Shown here piece after piece: positions 21,589 to 35,659 of a stretch of DNA of 64,000 nt (position 1 is the first letter of the stretch; each line of letters begins with the position of its first letter). The position numbers and the translations under genes are program-made. The DNA comes from Sorghum bicolor (Eukaryota; Streptophyta; Magnoliopsida; Poales; Poaceae): positions 13,723,405 through 13,787,404 of the forward strand of contig NC_012875.2 in assembly GCF_000003195.3 (NCBI RefSeq), in the 5' to 3' direction. Under the pieces are notes generated by a model. That model saw only the letters and a list, made by a program, of their open reading frames with translations. It was not told the origin of the DNA and made no database searches.

Positions 21589-24500
21589 CCTTCTTTGCCG
21601 AGTGTCAAAAATAAAATACTCGGCAAAGAAATTTTCAAATCGAATATTGAAGGCCTAAACGAATTCAAATCAAAATGTTTTTAACTACAAGTTGTATATC
21701 TTCTCAAGATCTACAACATTTATTTTGATCATTTATTTATTTAACAAAGCCAAAACAAATTTATTTACAAATTTTACTTCTCTCTCTTATAGTTTATGAA
21801 ACTACAAGAGAGATATATAAGATTTTAGAAAAATATTAGAATCACCATGTCGGATGAACATATGACAAAATAACTAAAATAAACTCTGTATATCTCAAAA
21901 AGTTATGAAACTTTATAGTTGATAACTTTTTGTTTTGAGATCATCTTGTCATGCAAAAACTACATTTGAATTTCTTAAATTTAAAAATTCTTTGCCGAGT
22001 GTCAAAAATAAAACAATCGGCAAAGAAAATTTCAAATCGAATTTTGAAGGCCTAAACGAATTCAAATCAAAATGTTTTTAACTACAAAGTTGTATATCTT
22101 CTCAAGATCTACAACATTTATTTTGATCATTTATTTATTTGACAAAGCCAGAATAAATTTATTTACAAATTTTACTTCTCTCTCTTATAGTTTATGAAAC
22201 TACAAGAGAGATATATAAGATTTTAGAAAAATATTAGAATCACCATGTCGGATGAACATATGACAAAATAACTAAAATAAACTCTGTAGATCTTGAGAAG
22301 TTATGAAATTTTGTATTTGGCAACTTTTTTATTTGAGTTCATCTTGTCATGCAAAACACCGTTTTTAATTGAAAATTTCAAATCGTATTTTGAAGGCCTA
22401 AACGAATTCAAATCAAAAAGTTTTTAACTAAAAGTTGTATAACTTCTCAAGATCTACAACATTTATTTTGATCATTTCTTTATTTGACAAAGCCAAGACA
22501 AATTTATTTACAAATTTTACATATCTCTCTTATAGTTTATGAAACTACAAGAGAGGTATATAAGATTTTAGAAAAATATTAATCACCATGTCGGATGAAC
22601 ATATGACAAAATAACCAAAATAAACTCTGTAGATCATGAGAAGTTATAAAATTTTGTATTTGGCAACTTTTTTATTTGAGTTCATCTTGTCATGCAAAAC
22701 CGCGTTTTTAACTGAAAATTTTAAATTTTGATTTTTTTAAACAACTTTGGATGGAAAAACTCTCTAAACAAAAATTGTAGATCTCAAAAAGTTATGAAAC
22801 TTTATAGTTGATAACTTTTTATTTTGAAATCATCTTGTCATGCAAAAACTACATTTGAATTTCTTATATTTGAAAATTCTTTGGCGAGTGTTTTTCTTCG
22901 ACACTCGGTAAAGACCTTCTTTGCCGAGTGTCAAAAATAAAACACTCGGCAAAGAAAATTTCAAATCGAATTTTGAAGGCCTAAACGAATTCAAATCAAA
23001 ATGATTTTAACTACAAAGTTGTATATCTTCTCAAGATCTACAACATTTATTTTGATCATTTATTTATTTGACAAAGCCAAAACAAATTTATTTACAAATT
23101 TTACTTCTCTCTCTTATAGTTTATGAAACTACAAGAGAGATATATAAGATTTTAGAAAATATTAGAATCACCATGTCGGACGAACATATGACAAAATAAC
23201 TAAAATAAACTCTGTAGATCTTGAGAAGTTATGAAATTTTGTATTTGGCAACTTTTTTATTTGAGTTCATCTTCTCATGCAAAACCGCGTTTTTAATTGA
23301 AAATTTTAAATTTTTATTTTTTTAAACAACCTCAGATGGAAAAACTCTCTAAATAAACTTTGTATATCTCAAAAAGTTATGAAACTTTGTAGTTGATAAC
23401 TTTTTGTTTTGAAATCATCTTGTCATGCAAAAACTACATTTGAATTTCTTCAATTTGAAAATTCTTTGCCGAGTGTTTTTCTTTGACACTCGGAAAAGAC
23501 CTTCTTTGCCGAGTGTCAAAAATAAAACACTCGGCAAAGAAAATTTCAAATCGAATTTTGAAGACCTAAACGAATTCAAATCAAAATGTTTTTAACTACA
23601 AAGTTGTATATCTTCTCAAGATCTACAACATTTATTTTGATCATTTATTTATTTGACAAAGCTAAAACAAATTTATTTACAAATTTTACTTCTCTCTCTT
23701 ATAGTTTATGAAACTACAAGAGAGATATATAAGATTTTAGAAAAATATTAGAATCACCATGTCGGATGAACATATGATAAAATAACCAAAATAAACTCTG
23801 TAGATCTTGAGAAGTTATGAAATTTTGTATTTGGCAACTTTTATATTTGAGTTCATCTTATCATGCAAAACCGCGTTTTTAATTGAAAATTTTAAATTTT
23901 GATTCTTTTAAACAAACTCGGATGGAAAAACTCTCTAAATAAACTTTGTAGATCCCAAAAAGTTATGAAACTTTGTAGTTCCTAACTTATTGTTTTGAAA
24001 TCATCTTGTCATGCAAAAACTACATTTGAATTTCTCAACTCGGCAAAGAAAGTTTTAAATCAAAATTTGAAGACCTAAACGAATTCAAATCAAAAAGTTT
24101 TTAACTACAAAGTTGTATAACTTCTCAAGATCTACAACATTTATTTTGATCATTTCTTCATTTGACAAAGCCAAAACAAATTTATTTATAAATTTTACAT
24201 CTCTCTCATACTACAAGAGAGATATATAAGATTTTAGAAAAATATTAGAATCACGATGTCGTATGAACATATGACAAAATAACTAAAATAAACTCTGTGG
24301 ATCTTGAGAAGTTATGAAATTTTGTATGTGGCAACTTTTTTATTTGAGTTCATCTTGTCATGCAAAACCGCATTTTTAATTGAAAATTTTAAAATTTGAT
24401 TTTTTTAAAGAACCTCGGATGGAAAAACTCTCTAAATAAACTTTGTAGATCTCAAAAAGTTAAGAAACTTTGTAGTTGATAACTTTTTGTTTTGAAATCA

Positions 24501-27500
24501 TCTTATCATTCAAAAACTTCATTTGAATTTCTTCAATTTGAAAATTATTTGCCGAGTGTTTTTCTTTGACACTCGGCAAAGAAAAATAAAACACAAGGCA
24601 AAGAAACTTTCAAATCGAATTTTGAAGGCCTAAACGAATTCAAATCAAAAAGTTTTTAACTACAAAGTTGTATAACTTCTGAAGATCTACAACATTTATT
24701 TTGATCATTTCTTTATTTGACAAAGCCAAAACAAATTTATTTACAAATTTTACTTCTCTCTCTTATTGTTTATGAAACTACAAGAGAGATATATAAGATT
24801 TTAGAAAAATATTAGAATCACCATGTCGGATGAACATATGACAAAATAACCAAAATAAACTATGTAGATCTTAAGAAGTTATGAAATTTTGTATTTGGCA
24901 ACTTTTATATTTGAGTTCATCTTATCATGCAAAACTGCGTTTTTAATTGAAAATTTTAAATTTTGATTTTTTTTAAACAACCTCGGATGGAAAAACTCTC
25001 TAAATAAACTTTGTAGATATCAAAAAATTATGAAACTTTGTAGTTGATAACTTTTTATTTTGAAATCATCTTGTCATGCAAAAACTACATTTGAATTTCT
25101 TAAATTTGAAAATTTTTTGCCGAATATTATTCTTTGACACTCGGCAAAGACCTTCTTTGCCGAGTGTCAAAAATAAAACACTCGACAAAGAAAGTTTTAA
25201 ATCAAAATTTGAAGGTCTAAACGAATTCAAATAAAAAAGTTTCTAACTACAAAGTTGTATAACTTTTCAAGATCTACAACATTTATTTTGATCATTTCTT
25301 TATTTGACATAGCCAAAACAAATTTATTTACAAATTTTACATCTCTCTCTTATACTAAAAGAGAGATATATAAGATTTTAGAAAAATATTAGAATCACCA
25401 TGTCGGATGAACATATAACATAATAACAGAATAAACTCTGTAGATCTTGAGAAGTTATGGAATTTTGTATTTGGCAACTTTTTTATTTGAGTTCATCTTG
25501 TCATGCAAAACCGCGTTTTTAACCGAAAATTTTAAATTTTGATTTTTTTTAAACAACCTCGGATGGAAAAACTCTCTAAACAAAATTTGTAGATCTCAAA
25601 AAGTTATGAAACTTTATAGTTGATAACTTTTTGTATTGAAATCATCTTGTCATGCAAAAACTACATTTGAATTTCTTAAATTTGAAAATTCTTTGGCGAG
25701 TGTTTTTCTTTGACACTCGGTAAAGACCTTCTTAGCATGGTGTCAAAAATAAAACACTCGGCAAAGAAAATTTCAAATCAAATTTTGAAGGCCTAAACGA
25801 ATTCAAATCAAAATGTTTTTAACTATAAAGTTGTATATCTTCTCAAGATCTACAACATTTATTTTGATCATTTATTTATTTGACAAAGCCAAAACAAATT
25901 TATTTACAAATTTTACTTCTCTCTCTTATAGTTTATGAAACTACAAGAGAGATATATAAGATTTTAGAAAATATTAGAATCAGCATGTCGGATGAACATA
26001 TGACAAAATAACTAAAATAAACTCTGTAGATCTTGAGAAGTTATGAAATTTTGTATTTGGCAACTTTTTTATTTGAGTTCATCTTGTCATGCAAAACACC
26101 GTTTTTAATTGAAAATTTCAAATCGTATTTTGAAGGCCTAAACGAATTCAAATCAAAAAGTTTTTAACTAAAAGTTGTATAACTTCTCAAGATCTACAAC
26201 ATTTATTTTGATCATTTCTTTATTTGACAAAGCCAAGACAAATTTATTTACAAATTTTACATATCTCTCTTATAGTTTATGAAACTACAAGAGAGGTATA
26301 TAAGATTTTAGAAAAATATTAATCACCATGTCGGATGAACATATGACAAAATAACCAAAATAAACTCTGTAGATCATGAGAAGTTATAAAATTTTGTATT
26401 TGGCAACTTTTTTATTTGAGTTCATCTTGTCATGCAAAATAGCGTTTTTAACTGAAAATTTTAAATTTTGATTTTTTTAAACAACTTTGGATGGAAAAAC
26501 TCTCTAAACAAAAATTGTAGATCTCAAAAAGTTATGAAACTTTATAGTTGATAACTTTTTGTTTTGAAATCATCTTGTCATGCAAAAACTACATTTGAAT
26601 TTCTTATATTTGAAAATTCTTTGGCGAGTGTTTCTCTTTGACACTCGGCAAAGAAAAAATAAAACACTCGACAAAGAAAATTTCAAATCGTATTTTGAAG
26701 GCCTAAACGAATTCAAATCAAAAAGTTTTTAACTAAAAGTTGTATAACTTCTCAAGATCTACAACATTTATTTTGATCATTTCTTTATTTGACAAAGCCA
26801 AGACAAATTTATTTACAAATTTTACATATCTCTCTTATAGTTTATGAAACTACAAGAGAGGTATATAAGATTTTAGAAAAATATTAGAATCACCATGTCG
26901 GATGAACATATGACAAAATAACCAAAATAAACTCTGTAGATCATGAGAAGTTATGAAATTTTGTATTTGGCAACTTTTTTATTTGAGTTCATCTTGTCAT
27001 GCAAAACACCGTTTTTAATTGAAAATTTCAAATCGTATTTTGAAGGCCTAAACGAATTCAAATCAAAAAGGTTTTAACTAAAAGTTGTATAACTTCTCAA
27101 GATCTACAACATTTATTTTGATCATTTCTTTATTTGACAAAGCCAAGACAAATTTATTTACAAATTTTACATATCTCTCTTATAGTTTATGAAACTACAA
27201 GAGAGGTATATAAGATTTTAGAAAAATATTTGAATCACCATGTCGGATGAACATATGACAAAATAACCAAAATAAACTCTGTAGATCATGAGAAGTTATG
27301 AAATTTTGTATTTGGCAACTTTTTTATTTGAGTTCATCTTGTCATGCAAAACCGCGTTTTTAACTGAAAATTTTAAATTTTGATTTTTTTAAACAACCTC
27401 GGATGGAAAAACTCTCTAAACAAAATTTGTAGATCTCAAAAAGTTATGAAACTTTATAGTTGATAACTTTTTATTTTGAAATCATCTTGTCATGCAAAAA

Positions 27501-28048
27501 CTACATTTGAATTTCTTAAATTTGAAAATTCTTTGGCGAGTGTTTTTCTTTGACACTCGGTAAAGACCTTCTTAGCATGGTGTCAAAAATAAAACACTCG
27601 GCAAAGAAAATTTCAAATCAAATTTTGAAGGCCTAAACGAATTCAAATCAAAATGTTTTTAACTATAAAGTTGTATATCTTCTCAAGATCTACAACATTT
27701 ATTTTGATCATTTATTTATTTGACAAAGCCAAAACAAATTTATTTACAAATTTTACTTCTCTCTCTTATAGTTTATGAAACTACAAGAGAGATATATAAG
27801 ATTTTAGAAAATATTAGAATCAGCATGTCGGATGAACATATGACAAAATAACTAAAATAAACTCTGTAGATCTTGAGAAGTTATGAAATTTTGTATTTGA
27901 CAACTTTTTTATTTGAGTTCATCTTGTCATGCAAAACCGCGTTTTTAATTGAAAATTTTAAATTTTTATTTTTTTAAACAACCTCGGATGGAAAAACTCT
28001 CTAAATAAACTTTGTATATCTCAAAAAGTTATGAAACTTTGTAGTTGA
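21589..28048. repeat. CACTA-like tandem array, segment C, with truncated monomers
   Basis: About 11-12 monomers, several incomplete. Centres appear near 21596, 21995, 22884, 23469, 24550, 25118, 25694, 26625 and 27534. Three monomers (near 22370, 26110 and 27020) lack the palindrome, because 'aattgaaaattt' is fused directly to 'caaatcgtattttgaagg'. A variant spacer CTTAGCATGG recurs at 25731 and 27571 (offset 1840), and GCAAAACACC recurs at 22351, 26091 and 27001. This shows block duplication inside the array. No coding sequence. Confidence 0.9.
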
Positions 28049-29503
28049 TGTTGACACTAGCTAACACCACATAGATACTAGGTTGTCATCTCTAGCATGG
28101 TGCCAGAGTGTACAAAGGTAATTATAAATGTAAATGCTCTCTAGAAAAATAATCTATTCTATCCGCAAGCGCACAGATAAAACACCTCATTGTAACATTT
28201 CACTAGGATAAGTATTCCAGGTATCGTTATTTATAATTTTGCTTAAGAGAACAAGGGGTCAAATTAAGATAAGGACTAAATCTATCAAGGCATAGACTAG
28301 AGATAAACTTGCAAGAACATGATTACTAATGAGAAACTCGTCACACGGTCACTTACTTTGGCAAGGGGTAAACCATAAAGATAATGATAATGAATTATAA
28401 GTTCATGGGTAAATAACACAGCGATTAGAAAATAGACTACTCCTCATATATGTAGGTGACGTCGGATTAGCTAGAGAATGGATTCTAACTTATCTACTAT
28501 CTACTAAGTCACAATCTACTCTAGTTATCTACAAGATCATATATAGCATAAAAGACTCTTCATTCAAATATAAGGAACATTGCTAAAGTAAATCAGAACA
28601 TCGTAAGACTTACTCCGCAATACAAATTCTGCCTGTCCTATCGACGGAGGGTGGACTATATAGGAATCAACGAAGCTGTCACTATCGCGAACTACCACAC
28701 GACCCGGCCAATATGATACATTTGCAGGTAAATAACATCTAAGCACCACGCCCACATGTGATCTACCACTTAACTCCCTCGAGTCAAGAGCTAAGCGCTT
28801 TGCAAACTTATACATAAACTCATTATCAATCATAACTATATCAAATATAGAACTAGAGCAAACTAAGAGCATAATAAATAGAGACATAATGTAATTAGAA
28901 CAAAGTATTAGAGAAAGATATGAATAATACCAATCTTTATTACCGAAGATCCGAATCCAGAGCGTAGTGCTCTACTTCTCTAATTGCTATCTAATCAATC
29001 CTCTAAACTTGAAGGATTAGGGAGTAGCTAATTCTAATTCTCTGTGGGAGAGAAGCTCTAAACCCTAACTTTGATGGCTACCTCTGATAATGATTTCTCC
29101 TCTTCTCTTCTCTTCCCTAGGGGTGGAGAGGCCTTGGTTATAAAGTCCTTTCAAGTGAATTTGGGCTGTCGGATCAAACCATTGATCGCACGGTTTTCCT
29201 TGATCCTTTAGGTCGGTGGAACACGATCCAAGAGTTTGGTTCGGATTGGCCCTGAGACCTCGGCGGGCGCCCAAGGGGGGAGGATGGGCGCCCTGCCCCC
29301 GAGCCCGTACGGTCTCCCGTTCGTTCCCGTGGCTTCTGGACTCTTCTAGATTGAGGAAAATTGCGCGGCACGTAATTATCTCGTTGTAAACATGACATGT
29401 GGGCCTTCTCTCCATATTTTCCGATAACCCCCTGCAGAAATAGATAAACACCAAAGGTCGTGGAATTCTGTCAAATAAAACCCTAATTGTAGATGTTTGG
29501 TGC
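28049..29503 (-). mobile_element. Truncated LTR, same family as the LTR at 756-2300
   Basis: In reverse complement this copies the LTR at 756-2300 from about its 70th base to the true 3' end. In plus orientation it starts TGTTGACACTAGC, the complement of an LTR end ...GTCAACA. The outermost bases of the LTR 5' end are absent at the right edge, no 5-bp duplication is present, and the flanking array does not resume at the same monomer position (roughly 290 bp missing). It is therefore a solo LTR whose one end was deleted together with array sequence. Frames of 107, 146 and 74 codons inside are noncoding LTR. Confidence 0.85.
29148..29154 (-). promoter_or_regulatory. TATA box of the truncated LTR
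   Basis: On the minus strand the sequence reads TTTATAA in the context GGACTTTATAACC, at the position equivalent to the box at 1178 in the other LTR copy. Confidence 0.45.
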
Positions 29504-32500
29504 ATTTATTTACAAATTTTATATCTCTCTTATAGTTTATGAAACTACAAGAGAGATATATAAGATTTTAGAAAAAATATTAGAATCACCATGTCGGATG
29601 AGCATATGACAAAATAACCTAAAAAACTCTGTAGATCTTCATAAGTTATGAAATTTTGTATTTGACAAATTTTTTATTTGAGTTCATCTTGTCATGCAAA
29701 ACTGCATTTTTCATTGAAAATTTCAAAATTTGATTTTTTAAAGAACCTCTGATGGAAAAACTCTCTAAATAAACTTTGTAGAGCTCAGAAAGTTATGAAA
29801 CTTTGTAGTTGATAACTTTTTGTTTTGAAATCATCTTGTCATGCAAAAACTACATTTGAATTTCCTAATATCGTAAATTCTTTGCCGAGTGTCAAAAATA
29901 AAACACTCGGCAAAGAAAATTTCAAATCGAATTTTGAAGGCCTAAACGAATTCAAATCAAAAAGTTTTTAACTAATCTTTATTTGACAAAGCCAAAACAA
30001 ATTTATTTACAAATTTTACATATCTCTCTTATAGTTTATGAAACTACAAGAGAGATATATAAGATTTTAGAAAAATATTAGAATTACCATGTCGGATGAA
30101 CATATGACAAAATAACCAAAATAACTCTGTAGATCTTGAGAAGTTATGAAATTTTGTATTTGGCAACTTTTTTATTTGAGTTCATCTTGTCATGCAAAAC
30201 CGCGTTTTTAATTGAAAATTTTAAATTTTCATTTTTTAAACAACCTCGGATGGAAAAACTCTCTAAATAAACTTTGCAGATCTCAAAAAGTTATGAAACT
30301 TTGTAGTTGATAACTTTTTGTTTTGAAATAATCTTGTCATGCAAAAACTACATTTGAATTTTTTAAATTTGAAAATTCTTTGGCGAGTGTTTTTCTTTCA
30401 CACTCGGCAAAGACATTCTTTGCCTGCGTCAAAAATAAAACACTCGGCAAAGAAAATTTCAAATCGAATTTTGAAAGCCTAAACGAATTCAAATCAAAAA
30501 GTTTTCAACTACAAAGTTGTATGAATTCTTAAGATCTACAACATTTATTTTGATCATTTCTTTAGTTGACAAAGCCAAAACAAATTTATTTACAAATTTT
30601 ACATCTCTCTTATAGTTTATGAAACTACAAGACAGATATATAAGATTTTAGAAAAATATTAGAATCACCATGTCGGATGAACATCTGACAAAATAACCTA
30701 AATAAACTCTGTAGATCTTGAGAAGTTATGAAATTTTGTATTTGGCAACTTTTTTATTTGACTTCATCTTGTCATGCAAAACCGCATTTTTAATTGAAAA
30801 TTTTAAATTTTGATTTTTTTTAAACAACCTCGGATGGAAAAGCTCTCTAAATAAACATTGTAGATCTCAAAAAGTAATGAAACTATGTAGTTGATAACTT
30901 TTTGTTTTGAAATCATCTTGTCATACAAAACTACATTTGAATTTCTTAAATTTGAAAATTGACACTCGGCAAAGACCTTCTTTGTGAGCGGTAAAAATAA
31001 AACACTCGGCAAAGAAAATTTCAAATCGAATTTTGAAGGTCTAAACGAATTCAAATCAAAAAGTTTTTAACTACAAAGTCGTATAACTTCTCAAGATCTA
31101 CAATATTTATTTTGAACATTTCTTTATTTGACAAAGCCAAAACAAATTTATTTACAAATTTACATCTCTCTCTTATAGTTTATGAAGCTACAAGAGAGAT
31201 ATATAAGATTTTACAAAAATATTAGAATCACCATGTCGGATGAACATATGACAAAATAACCTAAATAAATTCTGTAGATCTTGAGAAGTCATGAAATTTT
31301 TTATTTGGCAACTTTATTATTTGAGTTCATCTTGTCCTGCAAAACCGCATTTTTAATTGAAAATTTTAAAATTTGATTTTTTTAAAGAACCTCAGATGGA
31401 AAAACTCTCTAAATAAACTTTGTAGATCTCAAAAAGTTATGAAACTTTGTAGTTGATAACTTTTTGTTTTGAAATCATCTTGTCATGCAAAAACTACATT
31501 TGAATTTCTTAAATTCGAAAATTATTTGCCGAGTGTCAAAAATAAAACACTCGGCAAAAAAAATTTCAAATCGAATTTTGAAGGCCTAAACGAATTCAAA
31601 TCAAAAAGTTTTTAACTACAAAGTTGTATAAATTCTCAAGATATACAACATTTATTTTGATCATTTCTTTATTTGACAAAGCCAAAACAAATTTATTTAT
31701 AAATTTTACATCTCTCACTTATAGTTTATGAAACTACAACAGAGATATATAAGATTTTAGACAAATATTAGAATTACCATGTCGGATGAACATATGACAA
31801 AATAACCAAAATAAACTCTGTAGATCTTAAAAAGTTATGAAATTTTGTATTTGGCAACTTTTTTATTTGACTTTATCTTGTCATGCAAAACCGTGTTTTT
31901 AATTGAAAATTTTAAATTTTGATTTTTTTAAACAACCTCGGATGGAAAAACTCTCTAAATAAACTCTGTAGATCTCAAAAAGTTATGAAACTTTGTAGTT
32001 GATAACTTTTTGTTTTGAAATAATTTTGTCATGCAAAAACTGCATTTAAATTTCTTAAATTTGAAAATTCTTTGCCGAGTGTTTTTCTTTCACACTCGGC
32101 AAAGACCTTCTTTGCCTAGTGTCAAAAATAAAACACTCGGCAAAGAAAATTTCAAATCAAATTTTGAAGGCCTAAACGAATTCAGATCAAAAAGGTTTTA
32201 ACTACAAAGTCGTATAACTTCTCAAGATCTACAACATTTATTTTGATCATTTCTTTATTTGACAAAGCCAAAACAAATTTATTTACAAATTTTACATCTC
32301 TCTTATAGTTTATGAAACTACAAGAGAGATATATAAGATTTTACAAAGATTTTAGAAGCACCATGTCGGATGAACATATGAGAAAACAACCTAAATAAAC
32401 TCTGTAGATCTTGAGAAGTTATGAAATTTTGTATTTGGCAACTTTTTTATTTGAGTTCATCTTGTCATGCAAAACCGTGTTTTTAATTGAAAATTTTAAA

Positions 32501-32790
32501 ATTTGATTTTTTTAAAGAACCTCGGATGGAAAAACTCTCTAAATAAACTTTGTAGATCTCAAAAAGTTATGAAACTTTGTAGTTGATAACTTTTTGTTTT
32601 GAAATCATCTTGTCATGCAGAATCTACCTTTGAATTTTTTAAATTAGAAAATTTTGAAGGCCTAAACGAATTCAAATCAAAAAGTTTTTAACTACAAAGT
32701 TGTATAAATTCTCAAGATATAAAACATTTATTTTGATCATTTCTTTATTTGACAAAGCCGAAACAAATTTATTTACAAATTTTACATCTC
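29504..32790. repeat. CACTA-like tandem array, segment D
   Basis: About six monomers of the same fold-back unit. Centres lie near 29885, 30385, 30965, 31530 and 32075. The last monomer (near 32650) lacks the palindrome: 'aaattagaaaa' is followed directly by 'ttttgaaggcc'. The segment ends at the TSD of E2 (ATCTC, 32786-32790). No coding sequence. Confidence 0.9.
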
Positions 32791-33110
32791 TGTAACACCC
32801 AAAAATTTGCTTTTGAATTAATAGGAATTAATGAGAATTATTTAAGCAATTTTTGTGGGCATTTAATCTAGTAAATAAAATTATTTTTGTTGAAATTAAA
32901 ATTTATCATAAGATTAGAAACTTGTTTGTGCATTCATGCTGAAGAATATTTTATTTTATATTGTTTTCCTCTGGCTTGAATTATTTGCATTCAAAATTTT
33001 ATTTGAAAAAGGTTTTAGGAAAAGAATACAGAAAAGAAAAAAAAGAGAAAGACCCCAGCCCAGCTGTCCCCCTGGCCTATTTTTTTCCCCGCTCACGGCC
33101 CAAGCTCGGC

Positions 33111-33300
33111 CAGTATGCGGCCTGGACAGCCAGCACCCCAGCTTCCCTCACACGCCACAACTCCCTCTCCCGGCCCAACGCGCGCCTCCTTCTCTTTAGC
33201 TCGGTCAGTATGCGGCCTGGACAGCCAGCACCCCAGCTCCCCTCACACGCCACAACTCCCTCTCCCGGCCCAACGCGCGCCTCCTTCTCTTTTGCGTTGG
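33111..33300 (+). repeat. 95-bp tandem duplication in the E2 5' LTR
   Basis: The sequence starting CAGTATGCGGCCTGGACAGC at 33111 repeats at 33206. The 3' LTR has one copy only (near 38560), so the duplication arose after insertion or is a difference fixed in one LTR. Confidence 0.85.
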
Positions 33301-33471
33301 CTGACGACCGGACCCCACCAACTCCTTCCACCGACAGCTCAGGCCCGCGTGACAGTCTCCCTTCCTGTTTTTCCTTTCTTCTTCCTTCCAACCGGCTGGG
33401 AATCTCCCTCCCCGAAGGCAAGGCACCCGATTTCACCGGGATTTTCGCGTGTGAAGATCAAAACCGCGCCC

Positions 33472-33477
33472 TATAAA
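33472..33477 (+). promoter_or_regulatory. TATA box, E2 5' LTR
   Basis: TATAAA in GCGCCCTATAAAGCTTC. The same sequence lies at 38829-38834 in the 3' LTR. It is probably the RNA polymerase II promoter of the element. Confidence 0.6.
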
Positions 33478-35647
33478 GCTTCACCTCCAAAGCCGCAGTT
33501 TCCGTTTGCATCTGCGCCTCAAAAACCAAGCCTTAGTCGCCTCCTTTCGCGAAGTGGGATCTCGCCGACCTCGGCCTCCGCTGCCGCGCGTAACCACGCC
33601 CCCGTGAACCTTCTCCGGTCGAAATAACGCTCTAGGTGAGTTCGCGAGCTTCTTCTCCATCTTCCCATGGGCTCGGATTGCCGTTTGGTGCTCGGAAGCA
33701 AGAAATCGCAGGCGCCGGCAAGCTCCGCGGCGGCGCCCATGGCCACCACCGCGCCGGAGCTGGGAGCCGGCCGGCCGGCCCGCCGAGGCCTCCCCAGGAG
33801 CAGATCGTGACCGTCCATCTGAAGATCAAGGGCCCAGATTAAAGCGTACCCCTTCACTGCACTTTTCCATAAAGAGCCCCTGGAGAATTTGGATATTGAA
33901 CCCGCGGTCCTTGGCGCATTTACGGTTTTTTACGCTTTCCAAATTCTGTCGGTTAAGTTAAAATACGCTTTCCAAAATTCACAGAATTGCCACTGAACTT
34001 AAATTGCTTATAAAATATTTATTTTAACTCCGTTTTTGTCCATTCAAATTTCGTTGGATTCGTATTTATGAGCTCTACATGTTAGAAGTATTTATTCTCT
34101 GTTTTGAAACTTTTTAATTGTGCAGTAGCATTTAATTAATTATTTCTCTATAGGAAATCTTAGAAAATTCATATCTTCTCCGTTTTAATTCCGATTTTCG
34201 TGAACTTTACGTTTGTGTGATCGTAGCGCTGTGTAGAATATTTTCATAAACTTTTACCTTTGATTTCTCACTGTTGGTGTAATATTCTAATTATAGCTTG
34301 TTTGCTTTGTGTGTGATTGTCTACATTGGATTGCGTGTTGTTGATTGATGTTTGGGAATAGACGGTGAGCCGTACGTTGGTGATCAATACCAAGCTTTTG
34401 AAGACCAGCAGGCTCAGGAGAGCTTTGATCAAGGCAAGTATAACTCGGGATCATCCTTGTTACCTATTCACTTATAACTACACATATATATCATATGCAT
34501 GCTATCACCTTGTCGACCTTAGTAAAATCATAGATGATTGTTATCTGGATTCCTTGTTACCTACTTGATATGCATTTGGTGTAGATGTGCTAGTGCTTGA
34601 TATAATCCATGATCTTGTAAGATGATTAATAGCTATGCAATGAACGTTAAATGATGACAAATAACTATATGAGATCTTGTCTGTAAGTGATCACCGGGAC
34701 AACAGTGCAACCATGAGGGCTATAATGGCTCTGGCTTTAGCTCAGTATGAAGACCTTTTCTAGCTTGTTAGAGGTTACCCGAAAGGGCAGAGGGGCTGAA
34801 CCGTTTTGGGTATAGTGCGAGCCCTTGTCCCAATGTGTATAGGCTGCGCGTCATTGTGCCATTCGGAAGGGGGGTATCTATATCTGGACGCAAAGGAAAC
34901 CTTGCGGCCCTAACATGTTAGACGAACTTTTGAAAGGCTTCATAGTCATCCCTGCTGACCTCCCTAAGAAGGGGGTTAAGAGATTAGCTACCTCGGGCGA
35001 AAGGGTAAATCATGACTCATGTGTAAAGATGTACAACCTCTGCATAGTGTAAAACTGGTATACTAGCCGTGCTCACGGTTATGAGCGGCCTTGGAGGTTC
35101 TTGCTGCGACGACGATGAGCTTATTAAGTTGTTATGTTCATTTGATTAACGTTTATGCTAAGAATTAATTATGCTTACACTTGATCATATGATTAATGGA
35201 TTATTTATGCTACCTTGACATTTGCTATTTAATTATGAATATGCTATCCAATATTAAAAGCTAAATGCAGTCAAACCAGTGTCAGCTATTTGAGCCTCAT
35301 GAACCCCTGGTTATACTTGTTGAGTACGATATGTGCTCACTCTTGCAATTTCGCAACACCCCAGGTTATGCTAATGATGATGATTGGAATGAGGATTATC
35401 GCTATGAGTACTAGGTTTGAAGTCAACCAGTCAATGTTGTCCCTGTCTGGAGCTTCCGTCGACAGCGTTGTTTACTTCATGCTATCATTTTTGTATGAGA
35501 CTATGTGATATATATTATGTTCCGCTATGTAATAAACACTGCAATGGTACATTTGAGATTTGTCTACTTATGTGTGCGACTGTTTCTAGGGCACATATGA
35601 GTCTTTTATGCATCCTATTTTGTTCTTAAAATATGGGTGTGACAAAT

Positions 35648-35659
35648 TGGTATCAAAGC
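35648..35659 (+). other. E2 primer binding site (tRNA-iMet type)
   Basis: TGGTATCAAAGC, three bases inside the 5' LTR end, the same variant as E1 and E3. Confidence 0.85.

Larger units (their letters stand above)
32791..35644 (+). repeat. E2 5' LTR
   Basis: TGTAACACCC...GGGTGTGACA. It contains a C-rich block, a TATA box at 33472, a donor-like AG/GTGAGT at 33634-33641 and the conserved block at about 34700-35090. It carries a tandem duplication absent from the 3' LTR, which explains most of its extra length. Confidence 0.95.

Noticed and set aside
34365..34568. 67-codon frame similar in E2 and E3 LTRs (also 39740-39943, 52989-53192 and 57777-57980)
   Set aside because: It begins at a GTG, lies within the LTR, and its similarity follows from shared LTR ancestry. 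There is no sign of coding constraint that I can test here.
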